Of a stretch of DNA of 64,000 nucleotides, positions 57,307 to 64,000 are shown one piece after another. A program made the position numbers and the translations under genes. The stretch comes from a virus, in IMG/VR virus record IMGVR_UViG_3300023184_004051, positions 44,671-108,670 of that record, one strand, 5' to 3'. The notes below the pieces were generated by a model. It saw only the letters and a list, made by a program, of their open reading frames with translations, was not told where the DNA came from and made no database searches. Numbering within the stretch: the first letter of the stretch is position 1; every line of letters starts with the position of its first letter.

Positions 57307-57310
57307 TGAA

Positions 57311-58276
57311 ATGAACCAAATCATCCAGCGGCTTTTGGAAGCCGGCCCCGAACAGAAGCGGCAAATCTTGTCGAGTCTGTCAAAAGACGAGTTAGCAGTC
57401 GTCTACCGTGAGTTGGAAGTCATCGAAAGCAGCCCAACACGGCGTTGGTATTGCCCCCGTGAGGTCTGCAACGGCGAGCCACACGCAGGATTTCACTGGT
57501 GCGACCACCCGATTGACGGGAACCACACGCCATACTGCAAGCACGCTCGAACACCACAGCGCCCGCCGGAGGAAACGGCAGACAAGCCGTGGCTTACTTG
57601 GTTCTTTAGCGGCGGTCGAGGAACGGGAAAGACACGAGCCGGAGCCGAGTGGGTTTTGGATTTGGTATGGAACCAAGGCTACAAGCGCATCGCACTTGTC
57701 GGTCGAACACCAGCCGATGTCCGAGATGTGATGATTTACGGGGATAGTGGAATAATGTCCGTGAGCGACCCCCATCCCCGCCCCACACACGAGCCGACCA
57801 AGCGCAGGCTCATCTGGCCGAATGGGGCGCAAGCCTTCACCTATTCCGCCGCCGCTCCGAGTCAGTTGCGTGGCCCTCAGCACGATGCGGCGTGGTGCGA
57901 TGAGTTGGCCGCTTGGACTGACGCTCCAAAGGGCGATGTTTTGGACACCTCTTGGAACAACCTGATGCTCGGCTTGCGTCTGGGGACAAATCCAAAGGCG
58001 CTCGTCACCACCACTCCAAAACGAGTCAAGTTGGTTCGACAAGTTATGGAGCGTCGAACAACCGTGATTACACAAGGAACGACCTACGAGAACCTTTCCA
58101 ATATGGCCGCTTCCTTCCGTGAGAACGTGCTTGCGGCCTACGAAGGCACACGCATTGGCGAACAGGAGTTGATGGGAACCCTCCTGACAGATGTTGACGG
58201 TGCAATGTGGACTTTGGAAATGCTCGAAAATCGAGCCGAACTTGTCGCAAGCGTGCGAGCGGGGCTAGATGATTAG
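57311..58276 (+). CDS. terminase large subunit, ATPase part
   Basis: 321 residues. A 95-residue N-terminus with a Cys/His group (YCPREVCNGEPHAGFHWCDH) is followed by Walker A FFSGGRGTGKTRAGAEW (~97-113), QLRGPQHDAAWCDELAAW with the Walker B-type CDE (~185-202), and the coupling motif VTTTPKR (~235). This is the DNA-packaging motor. It stops at TAG 58276, where a full-length protein would continue into the nuclease; the next ORF overlaps by 8 nt in the +1 frame. Confidence 0.9.
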   Translation: MNQIIQRLLEAGPEQKRQILSSLSKDELAVVYRELEVIESSPTRRWYCPREVCNGEPHAGFHWCDHPIDGNHTPYCKHARTPQRPPEETADKPWLTWFFSGGRGTGKTRAGAEWVLDLVWNQGYKRIALVGRTPADVRDVMIYGDSGIMSVSDPHPRPTHEPTKRRLIWPNGAQAFTYSAAAPSQLRGPQHDAAWCDELAAWTDAPKGDVLDTSWNNLMLGLRLGTNPKALVTTTPKRVKLVRQVMERRTTVITQGTTYENLSNMAASFRENVLAAYEGTRIGEQELMGTLLTDVDGAMWTLEMLENRAELVASVRAGLDD

Positions 58277-58898
58277 AGTCACGCCAGACGATTTCACTCG
58301 CATCGTCATAGGGGTTGACCCATCCGTGACTTCAGGCGAGAGCGCAGACGAAACGGGCATCGTTGTAGTTGCAGCCGGCCCACACCAGCCCGATACTTGC
58401 GTGATTGAGACTTGCGACAGCCACGGCTATGTGCTACAGGATGCGACGCTCGCCAAGACCAACAAGAACAGCGTTGACGCTTGGGTGCAACGGGTCATCG
58501 AGGTCTTTGACGATTGGAACGCCAACCTTGTTGTGGTGGAAAGTAATCAGGGCCACGAACTTTTGGAAATGGCGCTGCGGACAAAGCGGCCTGACCTACC
58601 CATCAGCAGACCGAACGCCAAGGAGAACAAGAAGGCACGAGCCGAACCCATTGTGGCGCTCTACGAGCAGGGTCGAGTTCACCACGTTGGCGACGCTGCG
58701 CAGTTCGCTCAGTTGGAGGAACAGATGACGACTTGGGTTCCATCACCAGACGGCAAGCGGCGAGGCAAGTCACCTGACCGCGTTGACGCTCTTGTATGGG
58801 CGCTCGCGGAACTGAACTTGCAGGGCAAGAAATACCGCAAGCAGTTGGAAGCGTTTGCTCCGGTCAACTTCGAGCAACGCAATATGTGGCGTATCTAA
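58269..58898 (+). CDS. terminase large subunit, nuclease part (separate ORF)
   Basis: 209 residues, ATGATTAG overlap. RIVIGVDPSVTSGESADETG supplies the first Asp, VVVESNQGHELLEMAL the Glu, and GKSPDRVDALVWALAEL the last Asp of the RNase H-like headful or cos nuclease. In most phages this is fused to the ATPase. Either a real split with coupled translation, a +1 frameshift, or an assembly error of one base. Confidence 0.9.
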   Translation: MIRVTPDDFTRIVIGVDPSVTSGESADETGIVVVAAGPHQPDTCVIETCDSHGYVLQDATLAKTNKNSVDAWVQRVIEVFDDWNANLVVVESNQGHELLEMALRTKRPDLPISRPNAKENKKARAEPIVALYEQGRVHHVGDAAQFAQLEEQMTTWVPSPDGKRRGKSPDRVDALVWALAELNLQGKKYRKQLEAFAPVNFEQRNMWRI

Positions 58899-59009
58899 CA
58901 CCACACTAAACGGGGGTAGTAAGATACCGGCCCGATGATTTGAGAGCCTTAGAAGGCATCACAGAGCGAGGCTTTTCGCCATCACCACCCGAAAACGGGC
59001 AAAGCCGTA

Positions 59010-59036
59010 GGGGGCAGGGCATCTAGCCCCACCCCC
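59010..59036 (-). terminator. hairpin between convergent operons
   Basis: GGGG-GCA-GGGC pairs with GCCC-CA-CCCC around ATCTA, between the terminase genes (+) and the leftward operon ending at 59044. 58899-59009 contains no gene; a GCCTT-AG-AAGGC hairpin and the string TAGTAAGAT are visible. Confidence 0.55.
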
Positions 59037-59043
59037 CTCGACT

Positions 59044-59379
59044 TCAGTTGCTCGGGGCAGTCGCCACTTCCAAAGCCTTTTGGAAGTAGCGGTGCGCTGT
59101 CGGGTAGGAAACGCCAAAGTTCTTGGCGATGGTCGGGATGCTGTCACCGGCTGCAACACGAGCGTTCAGGTTTGCAACCTGAGTCGGGTTCAGCGCAGGG
59201 CGACGACCACTTCCCTTTTTGCGTGGCTTGCGGGTGGCAGTCACCACAGGGGCAGGAGACTGCGTGAGGCTTTGGAGAGCCTGTGCCGTCAACTTGGTTG
59301 CCTTGCCGTGGTCATCGGCCATCACCGCCACGATTGCTTCGGTCAGAAGCGATACCGTCTTTGCGTTGTGCTTGTTCAT
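59044..59379 (-). CDS. HTH DNA-binding protein
   Basis: 111 residues, ATG after AAAAGGAGGTG. The C-terminal half (GRRPALNPTQVANLNARVAA, GDSIPTIAKNFGVSYPTAHR) is a resolvase/Hin-type helix-turn-helix with a basic GSGRRP arm, like those that bind DNA minor groove. The first half is helical. Last gene of the leftward operon; probably a regulator. Confidence 0.75.
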   Translation of the reverse strand: MNKHNAKTVSLLTEAIVAVMADDHGKATKLTAQALQSLTQSPAPVVTATRKPRKKGSGRRPALNPTQVANLNARVAAGDSIPTIAKNFGVSYPTAHRYFQKALEVATAPSN

Positions 59380-59684
59380 TGTTCACCTCCTTTTGGAACA
59401 TAGGAAATGAATAGCGAGTAGGTTCCATCGCCGTTGCGACGGGTGCGACCCTTGTAGTCAAGTGTCTTGCGACTCACATAACGGGCGGCCCCACTTGGAT
59501 AGCCAGAGAGCAACAGCATCACCTTGCCGATAACTTGGTCGCTATGGGCATCGTCTTGCCAGAGAAACCATTTGTGCGGGTTCTCACGGAGTTGCTTCCG
59601 CCTCGCCTCATACATCTCGGCATCATCACCTAGCAAGCCTGCACGCTGCGGAGGGGTTGCCTCTTGCATTGTGTAGTCGGTCAT
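59376..59684 (-). CDS. hypothetical protein
   Basis: 102 residues from ATG 59684, which overlaps the upstream TAA by one base; a frame extension beyond this has no support. AEMYEARRKQLRENPHKWFL and GAARYVSRKTLDYKGRTRRN, with an aromatic beta end. Codons 2-4 read ACCGACTAC, which contains the 8-nt core of the leader element. Unrecognised. Confidence 0.65.
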   Translation of the reverse strand: MTDYTMQEATPPQRAGLLGDDAEMYEARRKQLRENPHKWFLWQDDAHSDQVIGKVMLLLSGYPSGAARYVSRKTLDYKGRTRRNGDGTYSLFISYVPKGGEQ

Positions 59685-60043
59685 TACTTCACCTCTTTCG
59701 GTTGGAAGTTCCACGCCTCGGCAAACTCCCACGCCTCTTGCAAGAGGTCAGCAGGGGCTTCCTTAGCCGTGATGGTCAACTCAATCAGGCCAAACTCAGC
59801 CAGCCTCATCAAGAACGCTTCATCGCTCATCTCATCGTCAATGAGGATGCGATACTGCACGAACACCCGATAGGCAATGCCACGCTTCGGGTATTTGTGG
59901 TCCATCGGGTTGTAAGACCGCTCACCAATGATGGCGAGGATGTCAAACGCTGATGGTTGGATGATGATGTCCTTACCCCACCTCACCTGCCATACAGCAG
60001 ATGAGGGGGAGAACAGAGCATCGTTGGGCATCTCGGGCATCAC
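59684..60043 (-). CDS. hypothetical protein
   Basis: 119 residues (GTG 60043 or ATG 60040). FSPSSAVWQVRWGKDIIIQP, a central RVFVQYRILIDDEMSDEAFL and an acidic helical end. Overlaps neighbours by 1-4 nt. Unrecognised. Confidence 0.65.
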   Translation of the reverse strand: MMPEMPNDALFSPSSAVWQVRWGKDIIIQPSAFDILAIIGERSYNPMDHKYPKRGIAYRVFVQYRILIDDEMSDEAFLMRLAEFGLIELTITAKEAPADLLQEAWEFAEAWNFQPKEVK

Positions 60044-60771
60044 GCAATCGCCTTTCTGCTCTCGCCAATGGCGAGGCTTTCCAAAATCTCACCGTTGCGA
60101 ACACGGAGGTAAGTCATAGGCTCAATGTCCTCAGCCCACGACAGGTCAACCCGTGCGTCAGCACACGCGGCGACGAGCAGAGGCATCGTGGAGGCAAAGA
60201 ACAATGATCCAGTTTTGGTTGCTCCCACCGCCAACGGAGAGCCGTCAACACGAGCGAGGTGGAGGTCACGCTTGTCCTTAGCGTCAAGCCACGCCAGAGC
60301 CGCACGACCTTTGAGCGAACGCAACACCTCAGATGGGGCGTAGACCGTTCGGTTGAGAAGTGCGAACGCAGCCTCACTGTCAACCTGAGCCTTACGAGCC
60401 TCACGGAAGTAGTCAAACACCGCCTTGTCGTTGGAGAGGACACCGTTGTGAACACCAACGATGCGACCACTCACGATGGGATGGTTGTTCAGGTTGTTCT
60501 CCGGTGAGCCTTGCGTCGCCCAACGAGTGTGCAGGATGACCCGCTTCGTGGAGGATGGCATTTGCTTCAGGTAGGGGTCAAACGAGTAAGCGGGGATTGG
60601 CGCTTTGCTGACGGCTATGGTAGCCTTCTTGGTTTGCTTGTTGCTTTGCACCCAAGCCGCTCCTGTCGCATCCTCACCACGAGAAACGATTTGGTTGAGT
60701 AGTGCCATAGACACCTTTCGAGCGTTGATGCTCTCGTCTTTGTGGAGACAAAATCCAGCGATACCACACAT
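60040..60771 (-). CDS. class II glutamine amidotransferase
   Basis: 243 residues. MCGIAGFCLHKDESI places the catalytic Cys at position 2. LLNQIVSRGEDATGAAW, ILHTRWATQGSPENNLNNHP and IVGVHNGVLSND are the Ntn-glutaminase motifs. There is no synthase domain after the glutaminase, so it supplies ammonia or acts on a peptide amide for a partner. The amidoligase gene upstream is that probable partner, an arrangement known from phage and bacterial peptide-modifying clusters. The leader has ACCGACTA. Confidence 0.9.
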   Translation of the reverse strand: MCGIAGFCLHKDESINARKVSMALLNQIVSRGEDATGAAWVQSNKQTKKATIAVSKAPIPAYSFDPYLKQMPSSTKRVILHTRWATQGSPENNLNNHPIVSGRIVGVHNGVLSNDKAVFDYFREARKAQVDSEAAFALLNRTVYAPSEVLRSLKGRAALAWLDAKDKRDLHLARVDGSPLAVGATKTGSLFFASTMPLLVAACADARVDLSWAEDIEPMTYLRVRNGEILESLAIGESRKAIA

Positions 60772-60788
60772 TTTCTTTCTGCTTTCTG

Positions 60789-60796
60789 TAGTCGGT
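60789..60796 (-). promoter_or_regulatory. ACCGACTA leader element of the amidotransferase gene
   Basis: ACCGACTACAGAAAG, 17 nt before the start at 60771; partial match to the antisense loop of RNA 2. Confidence 0.4.
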
Positions 60797-60811
60797 TTGT
60801 TGAGAGGTTGG

Positions 60812-60845
60812 TCACCTCCCCCCGCCCGCAGGAGAGGGGAGGTGA
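60812..60845 (-). terminator. 10-bp hairpin between amidoligase and amidotransferase
   Basis: TCACCTCCCC pairs exactly with GGGGAGGTGA. No T-run on the minus strand, so it probably reduces or processes rather than ends the transcript. Confidence 0.5.
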
Positions 60846-60851
60846 GAGCGA

Positions 60852-61901
60852 TTAGGAACGGCTACCCGTGAGGCGAGTGGCACGACGGTTGAGGAATGAC
60901 TTGGTGTCATTCCCAAGTGAGGTTGCATCCATCAGCGCCGAGAGGGAACCGAAGTTCTCGGAGGCAACCGGCATCGCAACGGCAGACTCAATGAGAGCCA
61001 AGACGAACTTGACCCACGAAGCCACCTTCTCGCCGTTCAGGGTGCCTTGGTGCTGACGGAACTCAATCGTTCCGTACTTGGCGTAAGCGGTCAAGTTGAT
61101 GACCGAGTAGCGACCAAAGTTGCGAGAGGCATCACTGATTTGCGATGGGGTCACCGCAGAGCGCACGGTGGCGTAGTTGCCGTAGCGAGTCCCGACACCC
61201 AAGTTGAGTGGCGAGCAGTAGCCGTTGGTCTGGCGTGACCGAGCGATGATGGTGTTGATGTGACCCTGATTTGCAGAGTAGAGGTCAAGCACCTTCATAA
61301 TGTCAGCACCCGTGAGGTTGTTCATCCCAACGTGAACGTGAAGTCCGCAGGTGCGGTCAACACGACCACCGGCACGAAGCAAGGTTGAGACTGCCAACGA
61401 TGCCTCAGCGAGTCCAGCCTCGCCCTGAAGGATTGGCGACACCAACTCCAAGCCACCGACACCCGTGCCGGTTCCGGTCACCGAGCCATCGGTCACGATT
61501 TTCCAACCGGACATCACACGGTGCGTGTAGCCCTCGTATGAAACCGAGATGCCAACGGCACGGAGAGCGTCAACAGCAACCGTCGGGCGGATGCCAAAGA
61601 ACTCAGCCTCGATGCCGAAGGTGCGGTTGGAAGGCATTGCCCCCGTGACCCGAACGGCAGGTGCAGTCTGAGTTGCCACCGATGCCACAGCACCAGAGGC
61701 AAGGCGGGCGGATGCGGCTCGGCAGGCTTCAGCCGCACCCTGAGCGGCTGCGTAGCCAAGTCGGTTAGCGATTTCGGCGTAAGCCAATCCACGCTGACGA
61801 AGTGCAAGCGCCTCGTTCTGACGAGCGTGCGTTGCGGAGATGGAACGGTTGCCACTGAGGTTGCTGCGGCGGTAGTTCGTTGGTCGGTTCGTTGCAGGCA
61901 T
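60852..61901 (-). CDS. amidoligase-family protein (COOH-NH2 ligase)
   Basis: 349 residues. Residues ~25-75 (NEALALRQRGLAYAEIANRL) are an HTH-like segment. The catalytic part begins RTFGIEAEFFGI (~97), continues KIVTDGSVTG and GLELVSPILQG, then TCGLHVHVGMNNL (~190) and GTIEFRQHQGTLNGEKVASW (~295): the pattern of Amidoligase_2 within the glutamine-synthetase/GCS-like superfamily. Such enzymes join amines to carboxyl groups using ATP. Likely works with the adjacent amidotransferase to tag or crosslink a peptide or wall component. Confidence 0.85.
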   Translation of the reverse strand: MPATNRPTNYRRSNLSGNRSISATHARQNEALALRQRGLAYAEIANRLGYAAAQGAAEACRAASARLASGAVASVATQTAPAVRVTGAMPSNRTFGIEAEFFGIRPTVAVDALRAVGISVSYEGYTHRVMSGWKIVTDGSVTGTGTGVGGLELVSPILQGEAGLAEASLAVSTLLRAGGRVDRTCGLHVHVGMNNLTGADIMKVLDLYSANQGHINTIIARSRQTNGYCSPLNLGVGTRYGNYATVRSAVTPSQISDASRNFGRYSVINLTAYAKYGTIEFRQHQGTLNGEKVASWVKFVLALIESAVAMPVASENFGSLSALMDATSLGNDTKSFLNRRATRLTGSRS

Positions 61902-61908
61902 CTTGCCC

Positions 61909-61920
61909 TCCTTAGTCGGT
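61909..61920 (-). promoter_or_regulatory. ACCGACTAAGGA leader element of the amidoligase gene
   Basis: The full 12-mer, including the Shine-Dalgarno (AAGGAGGG), 7 nt before the start at 61901. Confidence 0.6.
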
Positions 61921-61943
61921 GTTGGTATTTCCCAACAACAAGA

Positions 61944-61972
61944 ACGATAATGGGGTTGAGTCCAAAAGTCAA
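61944..61972 (-). promoter_or_regulatory. promoter TTGACT-N17-TATCGT
   Basis: Minus strand, 17-nt spacer, 43 nt before the amidoligase start. Divergent from the promoter at 62131; the 61902-62201 gap is a control region without a gene. Confidence 0.8.
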
Positions 61973-62130
61973 GTCAATGTCAAAAAAAGTTTGTCCCCGA
62001 TATCCCTTGCAAATAAAGGGCTTTCGCCGTGTGTCCAAAAATCTCTAAAAAAAACTTTGGCGAAGTCAGCCTGCGGGCAACGAAAAAACGACACCTCAAA
62101 ACAGGCTCTAAAACTTTCTTGCGAAATGAC

Positions 62131-62159
62131 TTGACAACTAAACACGGGTAGTGCATAAT
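62131..62159 (+). promoter_or_regulatory. promoter TTGACA-N17-CATAAT
   Basis: Perfect -35, good -10, 17-nt spacer; leader of ~36 nt before ATG 62202. Confidence 0.85.
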
Positions 62160-62181
62160 GACTACATCGCAACAAGGCGAT

Positions 62182-62193
62182 ACCGACTAAGGA
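62182..62193 (+). promoter_or_regulatory. ACCGACTAAGGA leader element
   Basis: Part of a 15-base match (ATACCGACTAAGGAA) to the complement of the RNA 2 loop, 8 nt before ATG 62202. Confidence 0.6.
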
Positions 62194-62201
62194 AGTGCAG
62201 T

Positions 62202-62651
62202 ATGACCGCAACCACCACCCGCCAGCAACGGCTCATCACTTGGATTGAGCGTGTGTCCGGCAAGCCGTGTGACCTCTCAATCGTTGAGGGAAAGATGGCA
62301 TCATTCAACGAGAGCCGTTTGCGCTTTCGCATTGAGCAGTTGACCGGCAAGAAGTTCGTGTTCGGCTTCGACCCAACCGACGACTCAATGGCCGTTGACA
62401 AGCCCAACACCTACGATTGGTTCCTCTCCGACACGGACATCGTGATGGAGTGGACTGACGAGGATTTGGAACTTGCCACCGACTGCGATGGCATTGACCA
62501 CTTCCACACGGTCAACATCGTGACCGACCCCTACGGTTGGACACGACAGACTTGGGAATGCGAGAACGCCGATGGCGACATCACCGAATACTCACAAATC
62601 TCGTTGGACTTCGTTCACGAGTTGGCTTACATCGTGGGAGGTGGCTTCTAA
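62202..62651 (+). CDS. hypothetical acidic protein
   Basis: 149 residues from ATG 62202; an in-frame ATG at 62151 lies on the -10 box and is rejected. RQQRLITWIERVSGKPCDLS, FGFDPTDDSMAVDKPNTYDW and DIVMEWTDEDLELATDCDGI, strongly acidic. Possibly a DNA-mimic or early protein. No family recognised. TAATG overlap with the next gene. Confidence 0.7.
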   Translation: MTATTTRQQRLITWIERVSGKPCDLSIVEGKMASFNESRLRFRIEQLTGKKFVFGFDPTDDSMAVDKPNTYDWFLSDTDIVMEWTDEDLELATDCDGIDHFHTVNIVTDPYGWTRQTWECENADGDITEYSQISLDFVHELAYIVGGGF

Positions 62652-63118
62652 TGACCACCACCTTTGAGCCTCGCACCGAAGTAGTGGAGCGCATCATCGG
62701 CTTGCTCAGTGAGCCAGCCGTTGATTGCTCCGGCAATGTGACCAAGCAAAGTCGCTCACTGACCGCACCAACTTTGATGGCATTGCTTCACGACATCGAG
62801 TTGCCCGAAATCCGAGTGACCCTCTATGCCCTCGTTCAGCGAGGCATCGTGAAGTGGGATGGCTTCGCCAATCCTTACGGCTCGCCACGAGGCACGATGC
62901 GCGAGCAACGCTTCGCCCTCGTCGCAACCGACTGCCTTGCGTGTGGTCACGACATCGCACACCACCAGACGGCTCGCTACCTCTACCCCGAGAGCGAGAT
63001 GGATGGATACGAGCAACACTCCTGCACGGAGTTTGACTGCGTGACCTCTGGCGACCCTCACGGGTATGGCGAGTACACCTCACGATGCGATGGGTTCGTG
63101 GGGGAGGATGAGTCGTGA
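62651..63118 (+). CDS. hypothetical protein with winged-helix-like part and Cys/His group
   Basis: 155 residues from ATG 62651. TAPTLMALLHDIELPEIRVT, YALVQRGIVKWDG is winged-helix-like; the C-terminal half has DCLACGHDIAHHQTAR and CTEFDCVTSGD with metal-ligand spacing. Unrecognised. GTGA overlap with the next gene. Confidence 0.65.
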   Translation: MTTTFEPRTEVVERIIGLLSEPAVDCSGNVTKQSRSLTAPTLMALLHDIELPEIRVTLYALVQRGIVKWDGFANPYGSPRGTMREQRFALVATDCLACGHDIAHHQTARYLYPESEMDGYEQHSCTEFDCVTSGDPHGYGEYTSRCDGFVGEDES

Positions 63119-63291
63119 ACGCTAACGAGGTTCTTGCCGACATCCTTCATCACGCCTGCCCTGAGAGCGTGAGCGATGATGGAGTCTACACCTTCCGCAT
63201 CACGACGCATTGCGCAGAGTGGGTTCTCACGGCACGAAGCAACGGAGTCTACTCCTACAACATCTTGACCGCAACTTTGGAAGCCGAATAG
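63115..63291 (+). CDS. small hypothetical protein, 58 aa
   Basis: GTG 63115 overlaps the previous TGA. NANEVLADILHHACPESVSD, then ITTHCAEWVLTARSN and YNILTATLEAE; compact alpha/beta. Tight overlap supports translation. Confidence 0.6.
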   Translation: MNANEVLADILHHACPESVSDDGVYTFRITTHCAEWVLTARSNGVYSYNILTATLEAE

Positions 63292-63299
63292 GAGGCTTG

Positions 63300-63584
63300 A
63301 TGCGACACCAACCCAAACACGCACGACGACGGAGGCGGGGCAACGAAGTCACGCCCCTCCTTCACGCCCTCGCTCTTGTGGCGGCGTGGCCGATGACCCT
63401 CGTAACGATGCAGACGCTCACGAGCGGGATGCTAGCCCATCTCGGCACACCTCTCGTGACAATCATCGCTCTCGGCATCTTTGCCGTCTACGAGATTGTC
63501 TTTGCGTTCGTCATCGCCTTCGTATGCGTCGTGACTGAGCGATACGAGGAACGGCGCATCCAACGGATACTGGATCGTCGCTAG
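63300..63584 (+). CDS. small membrane protein with basic N-terminus
   Basis: 94 residues, ATG 63300 behind AGGAGG. RHQPKHARRRRRGNEV then two membrane helices (LLHALALVAAWPMTLVTMQT and LVTIIALGIFAVYEIVFAFV) and a charged end (ERYEERRIQRILDRR). Function unknown. Confidence 0.65.
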   Translation: MRHQPKHARRRRRGNEVTPLLHALALVAAWPMTLVTMQTLTSGMLAHLGTPLVTIIALGIFAVYEIVFAFVIAFVCVVTERYEERRIQRILDRR

Positions 63585-63632
63585 CACACCACACCACATC
63601 TGTCAAGTCAATCCGTAGCGATACGGCATCTC

Positions 63633-63661
63633 GACCCTGCCCCTACATCGGGGGTAGGGTC
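63633..63661 (+). promoter_or_regulatory. hairpin overlapping a leaderless -10 box TAGGGT
   Basis: GACCCT-G-CCCC pairs with GGGG-GT-AGGGTC. The right arm contains TAGGGT (63655-63660), seven bases before GTG 63668. It could end the upstream operon and start the next gene. Confidence 0.45.
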
Positions 63662-63667
63662 TTTGCC

Positions 63668-63922
63668 GTGACATCGGACATCTCTTGGTTCTCGCCATAC
63701 GCCGACCAATGGGAAGGCTTCGACTACCGATACGAACGCTTCCATTTCCTCGTAGAGCGCGTAGCGCCTACCGCCTACGCCCTGAGTATCCAAAACTCAC
63801 ACGACACCGCCTACGGCATCACGCTTGATGAGTTTGGTTCGCTGGCCGCTGCCCAATACGCCGCCGAAAGATTTGGTGCGCTACTGCGTGACCTGACCGC
63901 CCCTCAACCGCCCACCGAGTAG
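63668..63922 (+). CDS. hypothetical protein
   Basis: 84 residues, GTG start, apparently leaderless. WFSPYADQWEGFDYRYERFH, LSIQNSHDTAYGITLDEFGS and an Ala-rich helix. Unrecognised. The remaining 78 bases of the window show no gene or clear signal. Confidence 0.6.
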   Translation: MTSDISWFSPYADQWEGFDYRYERFHFLVERVAPTAYALSIQNSHDTAYGITLDEFGSLAAAQYAAERFGALLRDLTAPQPPTE

Positions 63923-64000
63923 CCCCCCGTAGGCTTGCGTTGCCGGCCTCTATCTGGTGCGTATTTATGCGAGCGTGCAGGCATACGACCTCGATGCACC

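Overview
The window is one segment of a tailed double-stranded DNA phage genome (siphovirus type). Evidence includes a major capsid protein cut by the left edge, head-tail joining genes, two tail-tube proteins, a frameshifted tail-assembly chaperone, a tape measure, very large tail proteins, and both terminase subunits. An actinobacterial host is inferred from DUF2746- and DUF5047-like proteins, many GTG starts, TANNNT -10 boxes and many apparently leaderless genes. Base composition is moderate (mid-50s % G+C by eye) and the tail proteins resemble those of lake and marine phages, so a freshwater actinobacterium is plausible but unproven. No integrase, tRNA, CRISPR array or DNA polymerase was recognised.

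Layout. 1-30.4 kb (+): capsid protein, small accessory enzymes (metallophosphoesterase, DUF4406-like, DUF1003, DUF1599-like), virion surface proteins, neck genes, tail tube, chaperone, tape measure, distal tail and baseplate proteins, DUF2746 protein and a holin-like protein, closed by a strong terminator. 30.4-31.25 kb (-): Gam-like operon. 31.4-43.5 kb (+): RecA-fold ATPase, replication initiator with an origin-like repeat array inside it, helicase loader, HNH protein, YiiX-like hydrolase, HslV-like Ntn hydrolase, RusA-like resolvase, a 1084-residue fibre, SNF2 helicase. 43.5-54.7 kb: double-ParB protein, many small (often zinc-binding) proteins in overlapping operons, peptide deformylase, and seven proteins sharing an N-terminal GHPFHGNQ-type tag plus one related gene without it. 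54.7-58.9 kb: small terminase, a 2 kb largely non-coding block, then a large terminase split into two ORFs. 59.0-61.9 kb (-): HTH protein, two unknowns, class II glutamine amidotransferase and amidoligase. 62.2-63.9 kb (+): small early-type genes.

Two features stand out. First, the block between the terminase genes carries several promoter-terminator units that look like small RNAs. One (55898-56018, minus) would expose a loop complementary to ACCGACTAAGGA, a motif that overlaps or precedes the ribosome binding site of several phage genes, including the amidoligase. A second predicted RNA has the same core. This suggests a phage-encoded antisense RNA regulon. Second, the tagged family contains an ADP-ribosyltransferase-like protein and two GNAT-like proteins and may be internal capsid cargo injected with the DNA.

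Expression seems to use two signal types: genes with a -10 box 6-7 nt before the start codon (leaderless), and genes with TTGACA-N17-TANNNT promoters plus a leader with a Shine-Dalgarno site. All assignments are from reading the sequence; no database search was run.
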